Assembly (NCBI GenBank): GCA_036897095.1
Contig: JAYMSP010000528.1
Location: 1-48,389, forward strand
Source of the DNA: Plantago elongata
Taxonomy: Eukaryota; Streptophyta; Magnoliopsida; Lamiales; Plantaginaceae
Direction of reading: 5' to 3'
DNA length: 48,389 bases
In this document: positions 15,264-26,861 of the stretch, one piece after another
Layout: the number at the start of each line of letters is the position of its first letter
Numbering within the stretch: position 1 is the stretch's first letter
Made by a program: the position numbers and the translations under genes
The notes under the pieces: model-generated
The model's database searches: none
What the model was told of the DNA's origin: nothing
Seen by the model: the letters and a program-made list of their open reading frames with translations, nothing else

Positions 15264-18200
15264 CATGTCAAACTATAAGAGGGGACTAGTTTGCAATTGT
15301 TTTTCGTAAATATCACTAATTTTCTAGGCCGATTTTGGTATGTTAATGAGTGTATCAGTTCTCAAGTTGCTTTATCAATATTTTTAGGAGATTGATGGTG
15401 ATGATGCGGATCATTATGACATTTCTAATGATAATTGTAATAATATTTCTACTGATCCTTATGATGTTGGTGATTTACCTCATTATTATTGTCATGTTTT
15501 TAAATATCAGTTTCGTATTTGATTACATATTAAGATTTTGAAGTTTTGACTTAAATGATAACGTCATTGTACTGTTCACGTACATCATTACAATGTCACT
15601 ACTAATCCTTGTAATATTTCTCATTATCACGACGATGCTGGTGAATTGTATCACTCATCATACCATCACAAATTTAATTTTCCTCATTCTATTTAAATAC
15701 TTTCCAATTTTAACAATAATGTCTACATGAGAAATCTATCTTTTACTTTATTAATTGAATACCTATTGTAATCACTATTTTTCATATGTTATTTGTTACT
15801 TCTATCACTTCATGACCCTTCCCTTACATATTATGTTCGGACTCGAGAGAAGTTGTATATGAAGCGGAGGAAATAATTGATGATCTTTTTAATGTTTATA
15901 AGTGATCCTTAGGACACTGTTACGTATCAATATTACATATTCGTTGAAAAATATATATCTTAAAATTGATTAATATGAGTATATACATTATGAACATTAA
16001 TAGTTTACCATTTTGTATGGAGCATTTGTCCTCCTTGATTAGTACCTATTTTAAATTTGAATAACTACAATCATACGTGTATTGTATCTTTTAATAATTA
16101 ATAAATAAATGATTATTTTACCACTTTAGAAAAATAAAAAGTTTACCATTGAACATTAGCCACATATAGAAGAATAGATGGGCCAAGAGCCCAAGACTAA
16201 GTTTTACTATAAATGAACAAGACTTAGTTGTACGTGTGCTGTGTACAAGGCCCAAAGTCTACCATGAGCGAATCTCTTGCCAAGCCCAAAGTTGGAAGTG
16301 TATGAAATTTGGTTCTAAATTTTGATGATTAATTGGTTCCAGTACGAGTCGCTTTAACGCTAGGTATTCATGAACCAATGACCATCCAGACATCTCATCT
16401 CCAGCGTTACTGAAGTGAGAGACCTGAAGTAGTGAAACCTGGTGCAAATCCGCCTCCGCATCTACACAAAAATTCGAAGACTAATACAAAGAAATGGTAG
16501 TTTACTTTAGAAATTGGGTTGAGTTCTATAACTAATAATAAAACTCTCGATTCTCTACTTTATCTTCTACTTTTTTTTTGTCTGAAATAATTATTTTTTT
16601 ATTTAAAAATTGAATAAAAACCATTATATCCACAACCTAGCTTTGAAAAATACTGAAGTCGGTTGAGTCCGTTATCATCGGTTGGTTCAAGGATTGCGCA
16701 ACATATGTATTGGTTAGTTAACTTGGTCGGTTTTAGATATGATGGGGCCTCCAACTTTATACCTAATCGATGGAAATTCTCATATTTATTTAACAAAAAA
16801 ACCAGATAAACCTCAGACAATCATAAAAATTGTTGAGACATTCAAGTAAAAAATTGGCGAGACCAGTTGTTATAGTATTTGTTTACCAAGTCAAACCTCG
16901 AATTAATCTCCTGGTCATGATTCTATATTGCATGAAGCAGAATTCTACATGAACTGGCCAACAATTTACACCAAAAAAGCTATTCGAAGGCAAAGAGGAA
17001 AATAAGAGACTCCAGGTCTCCAACGTTCTTACTTCTTAGGGCCGTTTTTCCAAACATTTAAATATTTTCATTTAACTCGGTGAACAGTTATTTGGCCTAA
17101 AATACACTTTAAATATTCCATTTCAATTCAATTCCAAATACAATTTCACCAAAATTCCATATAAATGGCCATTTGAGTGTCATGTCAATCAGCCCCTTAA
17201 TTCCTCGTAAATCAGATGAAAAATGCATATGAAACATTCATTTTATTTAAAGTATCCACAATCTCCTCTCAATCGCTAAAATTAGTTCCAATGAATAGTG
17301 GTTGTCCGGTCTGGCCGGCTTAATAGATGAATCGGCTGGCCCACCCCAATTATATTTTTTGCTTTTATTTTTTATTTATAATTATTAAATATATAATATA
17401 AAAATATAAAAATTATACTGATTTTTGTGATTTTTAGTCCTCTACAAATAGAGACCACTCTTGACTATATTTTGATTATTTTAATTTTACGATTTTTAAA
17501 CGCGTATTTGAACTTTAATAAAATAAATTTTAAAAGCAGTTTTGATTTGATTAATTTCAACTTCCAACCACTTCATAGAATATGTTAAACATGTTAAAAA
17601 AATTATAAAAGAAAATAATTTTAAAAAATAAAAAATAGCACTATTCTTGATCATTCGAATGTTTTATTCAACATGATTTTCGATTGCAGTGGTCATCAGA
17701 GGGTCATCGTTAACGATCATTACTATTCACAGTCGTCCACACGACTCATTGGGAGAGTCGTGGTCTAATGCACAAGTCATAACTATGGTTTGTGTATTAA
17801 AGAGTGAAACTGTATCATGAAACCTAAACTGCATCTCTAAGTTGAAATTAAGCAGAACTTTCTGGGTGAAAAGTGCATTTATTTTTAAATATCTAAGCCA
17901 CTTGTGAAAATGTAAAAGCACAACATATACCACAGAGGTCACATCGCATGTACCGTTAAACTAGTAGTTCACCTACGGTCGGCCATTGTAGGCCATACCT
18001 ACTTATGAGTTTGGTTTTACGTCAATTAATGAATTAGTACTAATCTACATCATTTAATTATCCAAATAATTTGTCATTCTTTGATCCAATTACAATAGGG
18101 ATGTGTAGGTTTAAAACTGAAATTGGTCCTGTCAAAGTGTCAATTGTATTAAATGTTAGTTCATCATGCGTATTCCCCAACAGATGACAATCTTGGCATG

Positions 18201-18403
18201 TTAATTCAGCATGTGAATGTTAATCACATCTAAAGAACATTGCTCATATATAAGTAGTAGGAAAATTGAATCACAAATTTAAACAAGTGCAAGGAATCGA
18301 TTGAAATAGCAAGCAATCCATAAACTTAAACTTAACATGGCTTAACATTCCAATTCCCACTGCTTAACATATATGGTCAATTGGTCATCAATCATCTTAC
18401 ATT
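15264..18403. other. Intergenic DNA between MCM7 and stachyose synthase
   Basis: No gene seen in 3.1 kb. A plus-strand frame at 15350-15541 is low-complexity hydrophobic translation of ATT/ATG-rich DNA. Around 17290-17760 there is weak inverted similarity (CAATGAATAGTGG against CCCAATGAGTCGTG read on the minus strand) that could be a decayed MITE, but I could not fix its ends. Sequence just below 18404 is probably the 3' UTR of the next gene. Confidence 0.5.
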
Positions 18404-21400
18404 TCAGAAAATAAAAGTTACAGTAGAAATGCCACCAAACTCTTCTTTCCAAGGAACATACATCTCCAAATTCCCATCTACGGACCACTTGAACTCAGTC
18501 TCGGCTCCGTTCAAGTAGGCTTTCTTTGGCGAAACACTCGAATATGCCAAGAAATTTCCTCCTCCCTTAACTTCAATCTTGGCCACGGCCTCATCATACA
18601 CAAGTCCTTGAATTGTTCCTCCGCTGTTAAAGAAATTGGTCAAGCCTATTGGCGCGAAATTAGCCCCATTTGCCAGTTTCTTGATTGGGACGAAGCTGAA
18701 AATCTCGAATGTGGATGGTTGGATGGTAATTGGGATTGGATCGGCTTCTGGGGTCGATAAAAACAGTTTCTCTGCCTCACATAGGTAGACGACATATTCC
18801 TCAGCCTTTCCTAGTTCAGTTGCTTCGCTCTTCTGATCAAATTCAATGTCGGTAACATGGACCGTGCCAGTAATTGGCTTGTAGCATTCCGAGTACCCCT
18901 TGATCCTATGTTCTTTAGGGTCCCATCCCGCTCCTTGACAGTTGAAAGCTCCAATAACACCTCCGTACTGTTAGATCAACGTAAACGACAGATGTCAAAC
19001 AACGAATATCGTAAAAATAAACATACACAAATCGAAATGGGACAAAAATAACCTTATTGATGTTCCATATCTTGAGAATAGTCTTGCTATCAAATAGAGG
19101 GTTCTTGAAAATACAGTCTCTTGTAGGGAGAGCAAAATGAACACACTTAGGGATTGTGCTATCAGGAAAAACAAGCTTGCTTAGAAGATCAAAGTCATGT
19201 CCACCCAAAGAGTCACTAACATACACAGGTCCTCCACAAATAGCCCTTGAACCAGCATGAAATTTTGCACAAAGATGATCTGACTGAAACATGTCCCAAT
19301 CTGGCTGGATGATTTGTCCCATCCACAGGCTATTGTAAGCACAATGAATCATATGGACCCCTTGTAACCAATAAACTCCCATTGGGTCACCATTAGGATC
19401 TTGAAACCAGAAGTCATCCCCTAATTGGTATATGAAATGTTCACTCATTAAACTTTAAAAAGAATAAAAAAAGAATGGAATATGCTTATCTTAGGATTTA
19501 GAGAGTAAAACAAAAGGAGATAAAAAGAAACATATTTTGTAAAGAAGCCTACCAACTCTTCCCATAGATATTTGTTCAGTTCCAAGTAGAAAAAAGTCAT
19601 TGCACTGTTGCATGCTAGCAATAAGTCCACTTCCATTGAAATTCTTGGCAACTGATTTTGAGAGCCCCTTATAGTAAGTCTTTGCAAGCTCAACTCTGCC
19701 TCCATAGTCTTCACTAACATACTCAAGATCCTATTGAGCATAAACCTTTCAAGTTTAATATCTAAAAAAGAAACAGGTAGCAAGAAAAATATACTTACAA
19801 GATAGGTTGGTGAGAAAGTACTTACATGAATGACATCAACTTTAACACCTGTTACTCCAACTTCAGCAAGGTAAGAATGCATCGAATCGTAAAAATCCTC
19901 GGCCTGTTCGGGATCAACTAGTCCAACTGATCCCTCGACTATCTTCACGACAGCAAGATCAGTCATGGTTCCATCTAGTCCAGGTGACAACTTGCAAGGA
20001 ATGATCTTGGCGTTCAAATGAGTTGCTCCTGGCCTAACACCTCCCCAGGCGCCACATAACGCATGCCAAACGTATATATCGTCTAGCCCTTTGAAGTTTG
20101 CCCTCAAATCCTTCGTAAATGCCTTCAACCCGGAAATCTCAGACGATTTAGTACTAGAGCCATTCGTGTACCCGTTAATCTCACTCTTCTTCCCTTCCTT
20201 TCCAGTACCATCAGCAAACATCTCATCCAACTCCTCTTTCAATTTATCCACCTATTCAAAACAGAGGAAACAGGGGAAGCAGAGGTTAGGGCATATGCAA
20301 TGTCTTTATTTACCAAAAACAGGACACAAATAATATAATTAAATATCAACCTTGGCATTGTATTGTGACAGATCCTTAACACCGGACTTAGCTGCCTTAT
20401 CACGTGCTTTCTCCGCGAATTCGATCTCAATGGCCTTATTGATCAACAACTTGGGTTTCTTGGGATCAAATTGAGGCCTATTATCACCCAACATCAAACC
20501 ACTACTATATTTTCGAAATTTATCGCATTCGCCAAGCCTGTGAAGCCTAGCAGTCATTTGAGTTCCTCCTAACACGAGATTCTTCGCATCCTCATTCATC
20601 TCCTGATCATCAAAATTAATACTTTGCCAACCATCATCGATGATTAAAAAACGTGGTGTTAGTCCTCCATTGGAAAATTCCTCTAGTCCATTCCAAATTC
20701 CAGCAGGCTCCACGGTTAGGTAAAACGCATCCCACGTACACCAACCGAACTTATTCACCAACGGTGGTGCTGTTTTCTCCTCAATCAGTTTGAACGTGTT
20801 GAGATGAACGCGAACAGCTGTGTAAGCCTCCTTCATCAAAGTGTATGGATTCTCCGATACATGGATGTAAGCAAGCGCGCCAAAGGAAGATGATTTCGCA
20901 GTAGTAGAGCCACTTTCAGCACAAATCAACAAATGGCCATCAGGGCCTGGGAAAAGAGCCGACCTGTGTTTCCCTTCAATAATCGGGATTATGACCACGT
21001 ATGATTTCGTTTCCGGGACGTTGAACATGATCCATTGAGTCTCCATTTGGAGGTCTGAACCGGAGGTTCCGACCCACTGAGTGGACCACCACGTTTTGAA
21101 CCGGAAAATGCTGACGAATTCCCTGTCCTGAAACTTTCCGAGGGAGTTCACGAGACGGTCTGAGGATTCTTTCTGACTGAATCCGAGGAATCCGCCTTTG
21201 AAGGACGTGGATTGTGCTCGCTGGAACAGAGGAAAGGGTGCCTCGGATGATTGGCATAGTGAAGTGAAGCTCTGGAAGGTGACGTTTGGTGGAACTTCGG
21301 AGAGTAACGGGATATCTTTGACAGAGAGCTTTCCGTCGGATAGGTCGAACAAGCAGTCACGCTTGCTGAATTTCATGAAATTGGAGATTGAGTTAGTGTG

Positions 21401-21418
21401 ATCATTTGGTGGTGCCAT
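18404..21418 (-). CDS. STS: Stachyose synthase (galactinol-raffinose galactosyltransferase)
   Basis: Five exons: 20351-21418, 19826-20251, 19553-19730, 19053-19420, 18404-18967. All are GT-AG, phases agree, 2604 nt in total, 867 residues. The enzyme (EC 2.4.1.67, GH36 raffinose-synthase family) moves galactose from galactinol to raffinose to make stachyose, a transport and storage sugar. Visible motifs are FGWCTWDAFY, RFLIIDDGWQS, VKVDVIH (carrying the presumed nucleophile Asp) and YVSDSLGGHD. The feature separating stachyose from raffinose synthases, a charged insert of about 80 residues, is present from about residue 318 to 405 (INKAIEIEFAEKARDKAAK, then a KEELDEMF stretch), and exon 1 ends inside it. 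Length matches characterised enzymes (about 850-865). Start: first ATG, MAPPND, like the Ajuga enzyme as I recall it. Some family members also act on other galactosides, so the exact substrate is inferred. No breaks are seen. Confidence 0.93.
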
Positions 21419-21637
21419 GGAAATAGAAAGAGAGGAAAACAGAGTAAGTGAACAGGGGAAAACAGAGCAAGTAAACAGAGGTTAATTTAAATGCCTTTAT
21501 ATTACTGTTAAGACTTGAGATACCAATAAATGGAACAAGAGTGAAACTTTGTTATATTACTGTTATCTATTTCTGAAATACGAACAAAGACAGAAACGAG
21601 ATGAATGCTTGATATGGAATTTGTGATGAGAAGGTGG

Positions 21638-21647
21638 ATATATATAG
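21638..21647 (-). promoter_or_regulatory. TATA box of the stachyose synthase gene
   Basis: CTATATATAT on the minus strand, about 220 bp before the ATG. It implies a 5' UTR of roughly 190 nt if no leader intron is present. Confidence 0.5.
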
Positions 21648-24340
21648 GGAGACTGGACATGAAAATCAACATAATTAGTCAAGAAGCAAGAAGAAAGAGA
21701 GAAATAGAGAACTGTTCATAAAAATCTCAAAAAGGCTAATTATTAAACTGTAGAAGCAAATATGGGCGGTTGATTTAAGGGTGGGCTCCTTCATTTATTG
21801 ATATCTTTTCAGTATTGATGAAGTTATACAAGTCATTTTCAGTGCTGTATGCATGTCGGTTCGGTTCCATGTGTGTTAAAGTGATTACTACTTAGTATTA
21901 TTTCCTGAAACGGAGAAAAAGAGAACTAGAATTCTTGAGAATGAGCTAGGACCAAAATAAGGGTTAGTAGTATACTTATAATTTTCTTTACATACAACTC
22001 TTAAATGATATACTATTCTAATTATAATACTTCTTATATGTTTATACTTCTTATATTTTACATAAAATCTTAATTGATTTATTTATATTACAAAAGTATG
22101 AAACAAATTAGTGGGTTTGAATAATTTCCTTCAAAATAATATGAGCAGAGTAATATGTTACGGAGTTGTATATAGGTTATCAGTGAGGTCAAATTAAGAT
22201 GAAACCTCTTGAATTGTATTGGCAATTTTAAGGAATGAATAATGCTGGTTGGTTGGAAGGTTAGCCCATGTGAGCCTGCTAATGATGTAATACTAACATA
22301 CTTGTGAGAAATATGGCACCTGTGATATGCTCATTGGATGATAGTGTCATGTAGAGTGCAGAAATTGCAAAACGATGCTGGAAAATAAGAAGTTTCATGA
22401 AAGATTCTTCATAATTGTTCATTAAGTCAATTATTTGGAGCCTATAAGTTAGATTATGCTGCTTAAAAGTTATACAAGTATGGGTGGATTGCTGAGATAT
22501 GGATTGGAACTTCTGGAAAATAATTGATTACTAAATCGGAAATTTCATAACTTATAATTGGACTCGATTTCGATGAGCAAAGATGATTTTACTGTTTTAT
22601 ATACATTATTATAAAAAACATAGAATTTATGCTAGTGTTTAATCAATTAAATTCCGGTCAATTCACATTATAAGATTGTTTAATCACATCTCAAATCCAT
22701 AAAAGAACTTAGACAAATTTTCAATAATGAAAAAACCTACTCCATATATATATAACGTCAGTTTATATAAATTTATCATGAGTCGTGATTCCATGTTTGT
22801 AGGAAATCAATATTTATTAGCTCCTGTAACGAGAGAACATGTTATAAACATAGTTACACAAGTAATTTTAGAGGCATTTGATTTTGTTCTGCTCTAATAG
22901 TTTAAAGGGCAGGTTGATAATTGATTGATCGAGAAATGGTGCTTTACCTTTTGGTCACCTGGAAAAAGTTAATTAGTGCAGCAAACATCATTAGGATTGG
23001 AGTGTCGGCTCGCATATTTGTCTTATAGAAGACATAGGGAAGAAGTATATTTTTAGCCATCCGGAAATATATTAAAGTCCGTGTGTAATTTTAGAATTTT
23101 TAAAAATAATAATAATGAAGATGAAATTATGTGAAAACATATGATAAAATTGTAATTTGTATAGATGAAATTCTTTACTATTTGTTATGTAATTTACCTA
23201 TAAATCTAAAAATAATAATATACTATGAAGTTGTTGGAATTATTTAACCCTACTAATAATATGAATAAAAGGAGAACGTCATGTTACTGTTTAGGGTGCG
23301 GCCCAATTACATTATTTTTCTGTTCTAGTGTACTATGTTGATAATCATAAATTAATAATAGTAATGGGCCTGGCCTATTCGGAGCGAGGAAATGGTGATC
23401 GTCCATCGCATTCCATATATTTTGTTGCTATTAACCCCTATAATGTTACATCTCCAAATTCAACAAAAGTACTCTACTTTAATATAATAAATGATTTGAA
23501 TACAAATAAATTGATTTTCGTAACTTATATTAATGTGAAAATTATTTTTAATTATTTAAACAATAAGTAACTTGATCAACTACCAATCACATTATAAATT
23601 CATTTTGTCAAACATACATAAAATATTACGATGTTAGATGATCTTCTAACTTCGCTTTAAGAGTGAAAAACTAGTTGAAAGGCAGAGTAAACTAAGATGC
23701 AACTTAGCACATGCCGCACATCCACACCGGAGGTGACTTCACAAGAACTCTGGAAATTTTGGCAATACATTTGAAGAAATTGGGAGTGTTTGATGCAATT
23801 AACCAAGCCTCTTTAATTTGTGTCCGTTGTTGCCATTTTCAGCGTCTTATTCATCATCACCAAAGTTTGATGACCCCGTGATAATATATAAAATCAAGTA
23901 GTAACATAGTATAATACTAGCATGCGTGAGTTGTTCATAATTCTACGGTAATCATCATCTCTCTCTATTGCATTTTGCCATTTAGTGTTAGTATCTCATC
24001 TCCATCTGACATTAATATGTTAAAATCATCTCACTTTTCCATCAGTAAAGAATATGGTTCGTACGTTCAATCATTACACATAACATAGGCATTGTTATTT
24101 GTGAGGCATTACATGAATAAAATTGATTTATAAGAGTAACTTCCAACTGCAATATTCATGAAGTTAACCTCCAACTCCAATATTCATGAAGAATGATATG
24201 ATTGACGTTATAAAAACTTGAAAAAGTCGGTATAATAGTGTCTAACCCCTCCGATCCCTAACCGAAGGGCAGAGATTATGGGGAGTTAGATGAGAATTGT
24301 GATGACCGATGGCTATACAAGTGTGAGACTGCTCTTAATA
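21648..24340. other. Intergenic DNA, no gene seen
   Basis: About 2.7 kb of AT-rich DNA upstream of stachyose synthase. A plus-strand frame at 23328-23570 has AT-biased composition and no domain. A 27-bp imperfect duplication at 24137-24191 is the only defined structure before the MITE. Confidence 0.5.
24137..24191. repeat. 27-bp imperfect tandem duplication
   Basis: Units 24137-24163 and 24165-24191 share 'ccaactcCAATATTCATGA'-like sequence with about two differences and a one-base spacer. It lies about 150 bp before the MITE. Confidence 0.8.
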
Positions 24341-24717
24341 CTCCCTCCGTCCTATCAAACTTCATACATTAGAGTTGACGCGTAATTTTATACAAACAGT
24401 TAAAATAATGATAAAAAATGTGAACATAAAATATAGCATTACAATCACAATTGTTGAACAAGACGAATTTATCTCTATTCAGATAATATAATTACCCATT
24501 TCGGGGAATCGAACCTGTGACCTCATGGTTACGGGGTGTCTCAGCTTGCCACTCGACTATAAACGCTTTGACTAGTGACAAAATGTTTAATTTTATATAA
24601 AGTTTAGATTGTTTTTTATTTGTTAGTAGTGTGATAACTTATTTTATGAGTAATATATGAAACTTGGTGAGACGGTTAAAAATGATAAATGTATGAAGTT
24701 TAATAGGATGGAGGGAG
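24341..24717. mobile_element. Stowaway-type MITE with long terminal inverted repeats
   Basis: The left end CTCCCTCCGTCCTATCAAAC (24341-24360) is mirrored at the right end, which reads on the minus strand CTCCCTCCATCCTATTAAAC (24717 down to 24698). Similarity continues through CTTCATACATT. TA flanks both sides, as expected for a mariner-type target duplication. The element is 377 bp and non-coding. Its middle holds a tRNA-like SINE head on the minus strand. The ends are well preserved, so insertion is probably fairly recent. Confidence 0.85.
24450..24575 (-). mobile_element. tRNA-derived SINE-like segment inside the MITE
   Basis: On the minus strand an A-box-like TAGTCGAGTGG (24559-24549) is followed after 33 bases by a B box GGTTCGATTCC (24515-24505), then CCCGAAATGGG. 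The order, strand and spacing match an internal RNA polymerase III promoter as in tRNA-derived SINEs. The sequence does not close into a clean tRNA cloverleaf by eye, so I call it a SINE head rather than a tRNA gene. The outer limits are approximate. Confidence 0.6.
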
Positions 24718-25006
24718 TACTACACTTTAAAGAGGATAAATACTGAAATGTTGGAAATCGGTAGATAATACGATAGCCGAACGTGTTTTGGAGTGACAAT
24801 ACCCAGCAGCTATAAGCAAGCAAGTGATCATAAACAATGCTCTACTACAGTACTAGGATTAGAGGATATCATATGAGCATTCATTCACTTAATAATAAGG
24901 GATGGAAAAAAGTTACAACTCGTATTGCATGCTCATGCATGTGCCACTTAAAGATTTTGCATCTTTATTCTATCTTTCTAGTCGATAAACTTGCCACTGG
25001 TGGTGA

Positions 25007-25558
25007 CTAATGTCCCCCTGTACCCTCCCCCATTTCCGGATCTTCTCCACCATAGCCGCCACCGCCACCAAAGCCTCCACCTCCACCAAATCCACCACCG
25101 GCACCGCCTCCAACACCTCCTCCCGCGCCACCACCAGCACCACCTCCTACGCCGCTGCCACCACCAACACCGCCTCCTACTCCACCACCACCACCAGCCC
25201 CGCCTCCTACGCCACAACCACCACCACCAGCCCCGCCTCCTACTCCACCACCAGCACCTCCTCCTACACCACCACCAGCACCTCCTCCTACACCACCAGC
25301 ACCACCATCACCTCCTCCTACACCACTACCACCACCGGCACCTCCTCCTACTCCACCACTACCACCACCGGCACCTCCTCCTACTCCACCACCACCTCCT
25401 ACACCGCCACCGCCACCACCAACACCTCCGCCTATACCACCACCAGCATGGCCTCTGCCAAAGGTGTCTTTCTCAATCCTTCGTCCTTCCAGTATCACAA
25501 AGAAGCATACTAACAGAAAAGTAAGAAACAATGCAGCGTTATTAAAAGGCTTCCCCAT
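25007..25558 (-). CDS. Secreted glycine-rich protein (cell-wall GRP type)
   Basis: Single exon, 183 residues. Residues 1 to about 25 form a signal peptide: a Lys near the start, then a hydrophobic run AALFLTFLLVCFFVIL. After a short charged spacer (RRIEKDTFGRGHAGG) nearly all of the rest is GGG units separated by Val, Ala, Ser or Phe. The tail becomes Phe/Tyr-bearing (GFGGGGGFGGGGGYGGEDPE). There is no RNA-binding domain and no Cys-rich tail, so this is a structural class I GRP thought to be laid down in the cell wall. The gene name cannot be assigned, since GRPs are defined by composition. Long frames on the opposite strand here are artefacts of the GGN/NCC repeat. The start is the only ATG before the signal peptide, with a TATA box about 85 bp upstream. 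Confidence 0.85.
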   Translation of the reverse strand: MGKPFNNAALFLTFLLVCFFVILEGRRIEKDTFGRGHAGGGIGGGVGGGGGGVGGGGGVGGGAGGGSGGVGGGAGGGSGVGGGDGGAGGVGGGAGGGVGGGAGGGVGGGAGGGGCGVGGGAGGGGGVGGGVGGGSGVGGGAGGGAGGGVGGGAGGGFGGGGGFGGGGGYGGEDPEMGEGTGGH

Positions 25559-25640
25559 CTTTTACTCAAAGATGTAATGTAACAGCAATCCTGAATTAGT
25601 ACTCTATCTTGCTGTGAAGAGGATGAAATGCATGATGAAG

Positions 25641-25650
25641 GATATAAATA
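25641..25650 (-). promoter_or_regulatory. TATA box of the glycine-rich protein gene
   Basis: TATTTATATC on the minus strand, about 85 bp before the ATG. It is well placed for a short leader. Confidence 0.5.
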
Positions 25651-25676
25651 GGAAAAGATGGTGCATGGCTCATTAA

Positions 25677-25684
25677 TGCATGCA
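25677..25684. promoter_or_regulatory. RY-like palindrome TGCATGCA upstream of the GRP gene
   Basis: TGCATGCA contains the RY core CATGCA bound by B3 factors of the ABI3/FUS3 class. It sits about 30 bp upstream of the TATA box. A role in embryo or seed expression is only a suggestion. Confidence 0.3.
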
Positions 25685-26861
25685 GTTGGTATGGAGACTT
25701 TGTCCCTGTATTAAGCTAAAAAGCATACAAATTTGTCAAAAGCACGATTGACCTTGGCACGTTCTCATAGTGTAACCCTGGTAAATTTTCCCATTCTACT
25801 ACCAGTCTACCACCCAACTCTCAACCACCTCAGATCCATGTTGCTGCGGTCATCTTCAGTAAACATGGCTATATCTCCCCTGAAAAGGAAATAATACTTC
25901 TCCAAGCTTTTAAAAATCACACTTTTGAACATGCAGCAACATCTTCTCGCGTTGAAAGATATACCACAACATTTAATGTAGGTGTTGAAAACATTTGAGC
26001 ATTCACATTCATCATTGCAAATTTGCAACACCTGTAAACAATTTAACATCACATCTAAATGCTGGTAAACTCTACTCCATAGGTCTGTTTCTGTTGATCC
26101 ACATCAATCACACTGATATAAATCTAAACAGAGTATATCCAGAAAGTTAAAGTGTAGTTCTAAACAGAAAAGAAATAGATAGATATCCAGTAATTGTAGG
26201 TCTTATGTGAAACACAAACATAAAAATACCATAAGCATTAAAGCTTTTAAAAGGTACAGAAAATAAGCTCTAACTCTTGTTTTTCACTCAATAGACAGGA
26301 GATACAATCATACACTCAGGTGTAACAGAACTGTACAAGGTCGTATTTTTAGGCGTTGTTTCTCCCTGGTTCTTATTTCATTTTTACTTGATGTTAATCT
26401 AGGATACTTATGTTCCCCCTTGCAGTTCTGAAATAGATATATCACCATTTGCTCTTTTCACATGAATGGATATATATAGAAGCTGGACTTGAGCAACCTT
26501 GAAAAAGTGAGTAAAATCAACACATATTTCTGGCATTAAATAAAGCACAACTTGTGCAAATAAATTACAAGGCTTACAAATAATACAGCACGTGTTCTTC
26601 ACCTCAACAGTTCAAAATGGTGACAGAACATTGCTCAGAGGTGCCAATTTGTCAGGACACAAGTTAAGACATAACTACGAGGCTGACGTTTTTCATTTCC
26701 AGGTGAGGTGATAAATAGGCAAAGCCATGGATATATACACGGATACAGGTTATGATGAGAGTTTGTGGGAGAGAGATGGCGAACACATTTAAAAAGATGC
26801 TAGAGGACCAAATATTACATTTCTTACATGAGAACAGTCATGGAACATGATACATCCATTA
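25685..26861. other. Intergenic DNA between GRP and GUN1
   Basis: No gene supported. A minus-strand frame at 25807-26052 is Cys-rich but matches no peptide family I recognise and has no signal peptide. The part next to 26862 is probably the GUN1 3' UTR. Confidence 0.45.

Noticed and set aside
15350-15541. Hydrophobic 63-codon plus-strand frame
   Set aside because: Low-complexity ATT/ATG translation; no start context, no partner exon.
17289-17760. MITE with CAATGA... ends
   Set aside because: Inverted similarity is short and imperfect and no target duplication could be seen; left as a remark only.
24494-24570. Functional tRNA gene
   Set aside because: A and B boxes are present, but I could not form a proper acceptor stem and anticodon arm, and it lies inside a MITE.
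24991-25524. Long plus-strand frames (177 and 167 codons) across the glycine-rich gene
   Set aside because: They are complementary readings of the GGN repeat, giving His/Leu- or Thr/Ser-only proteins with no signal or domain. The minus frame has a signal peptide and a TATA box.
25807-26052. Cys-rich secreted peptide
   Set aside because: No signal peptide, no recognisable Cys spacing, and it lies in the probable GUN1 3' flank.
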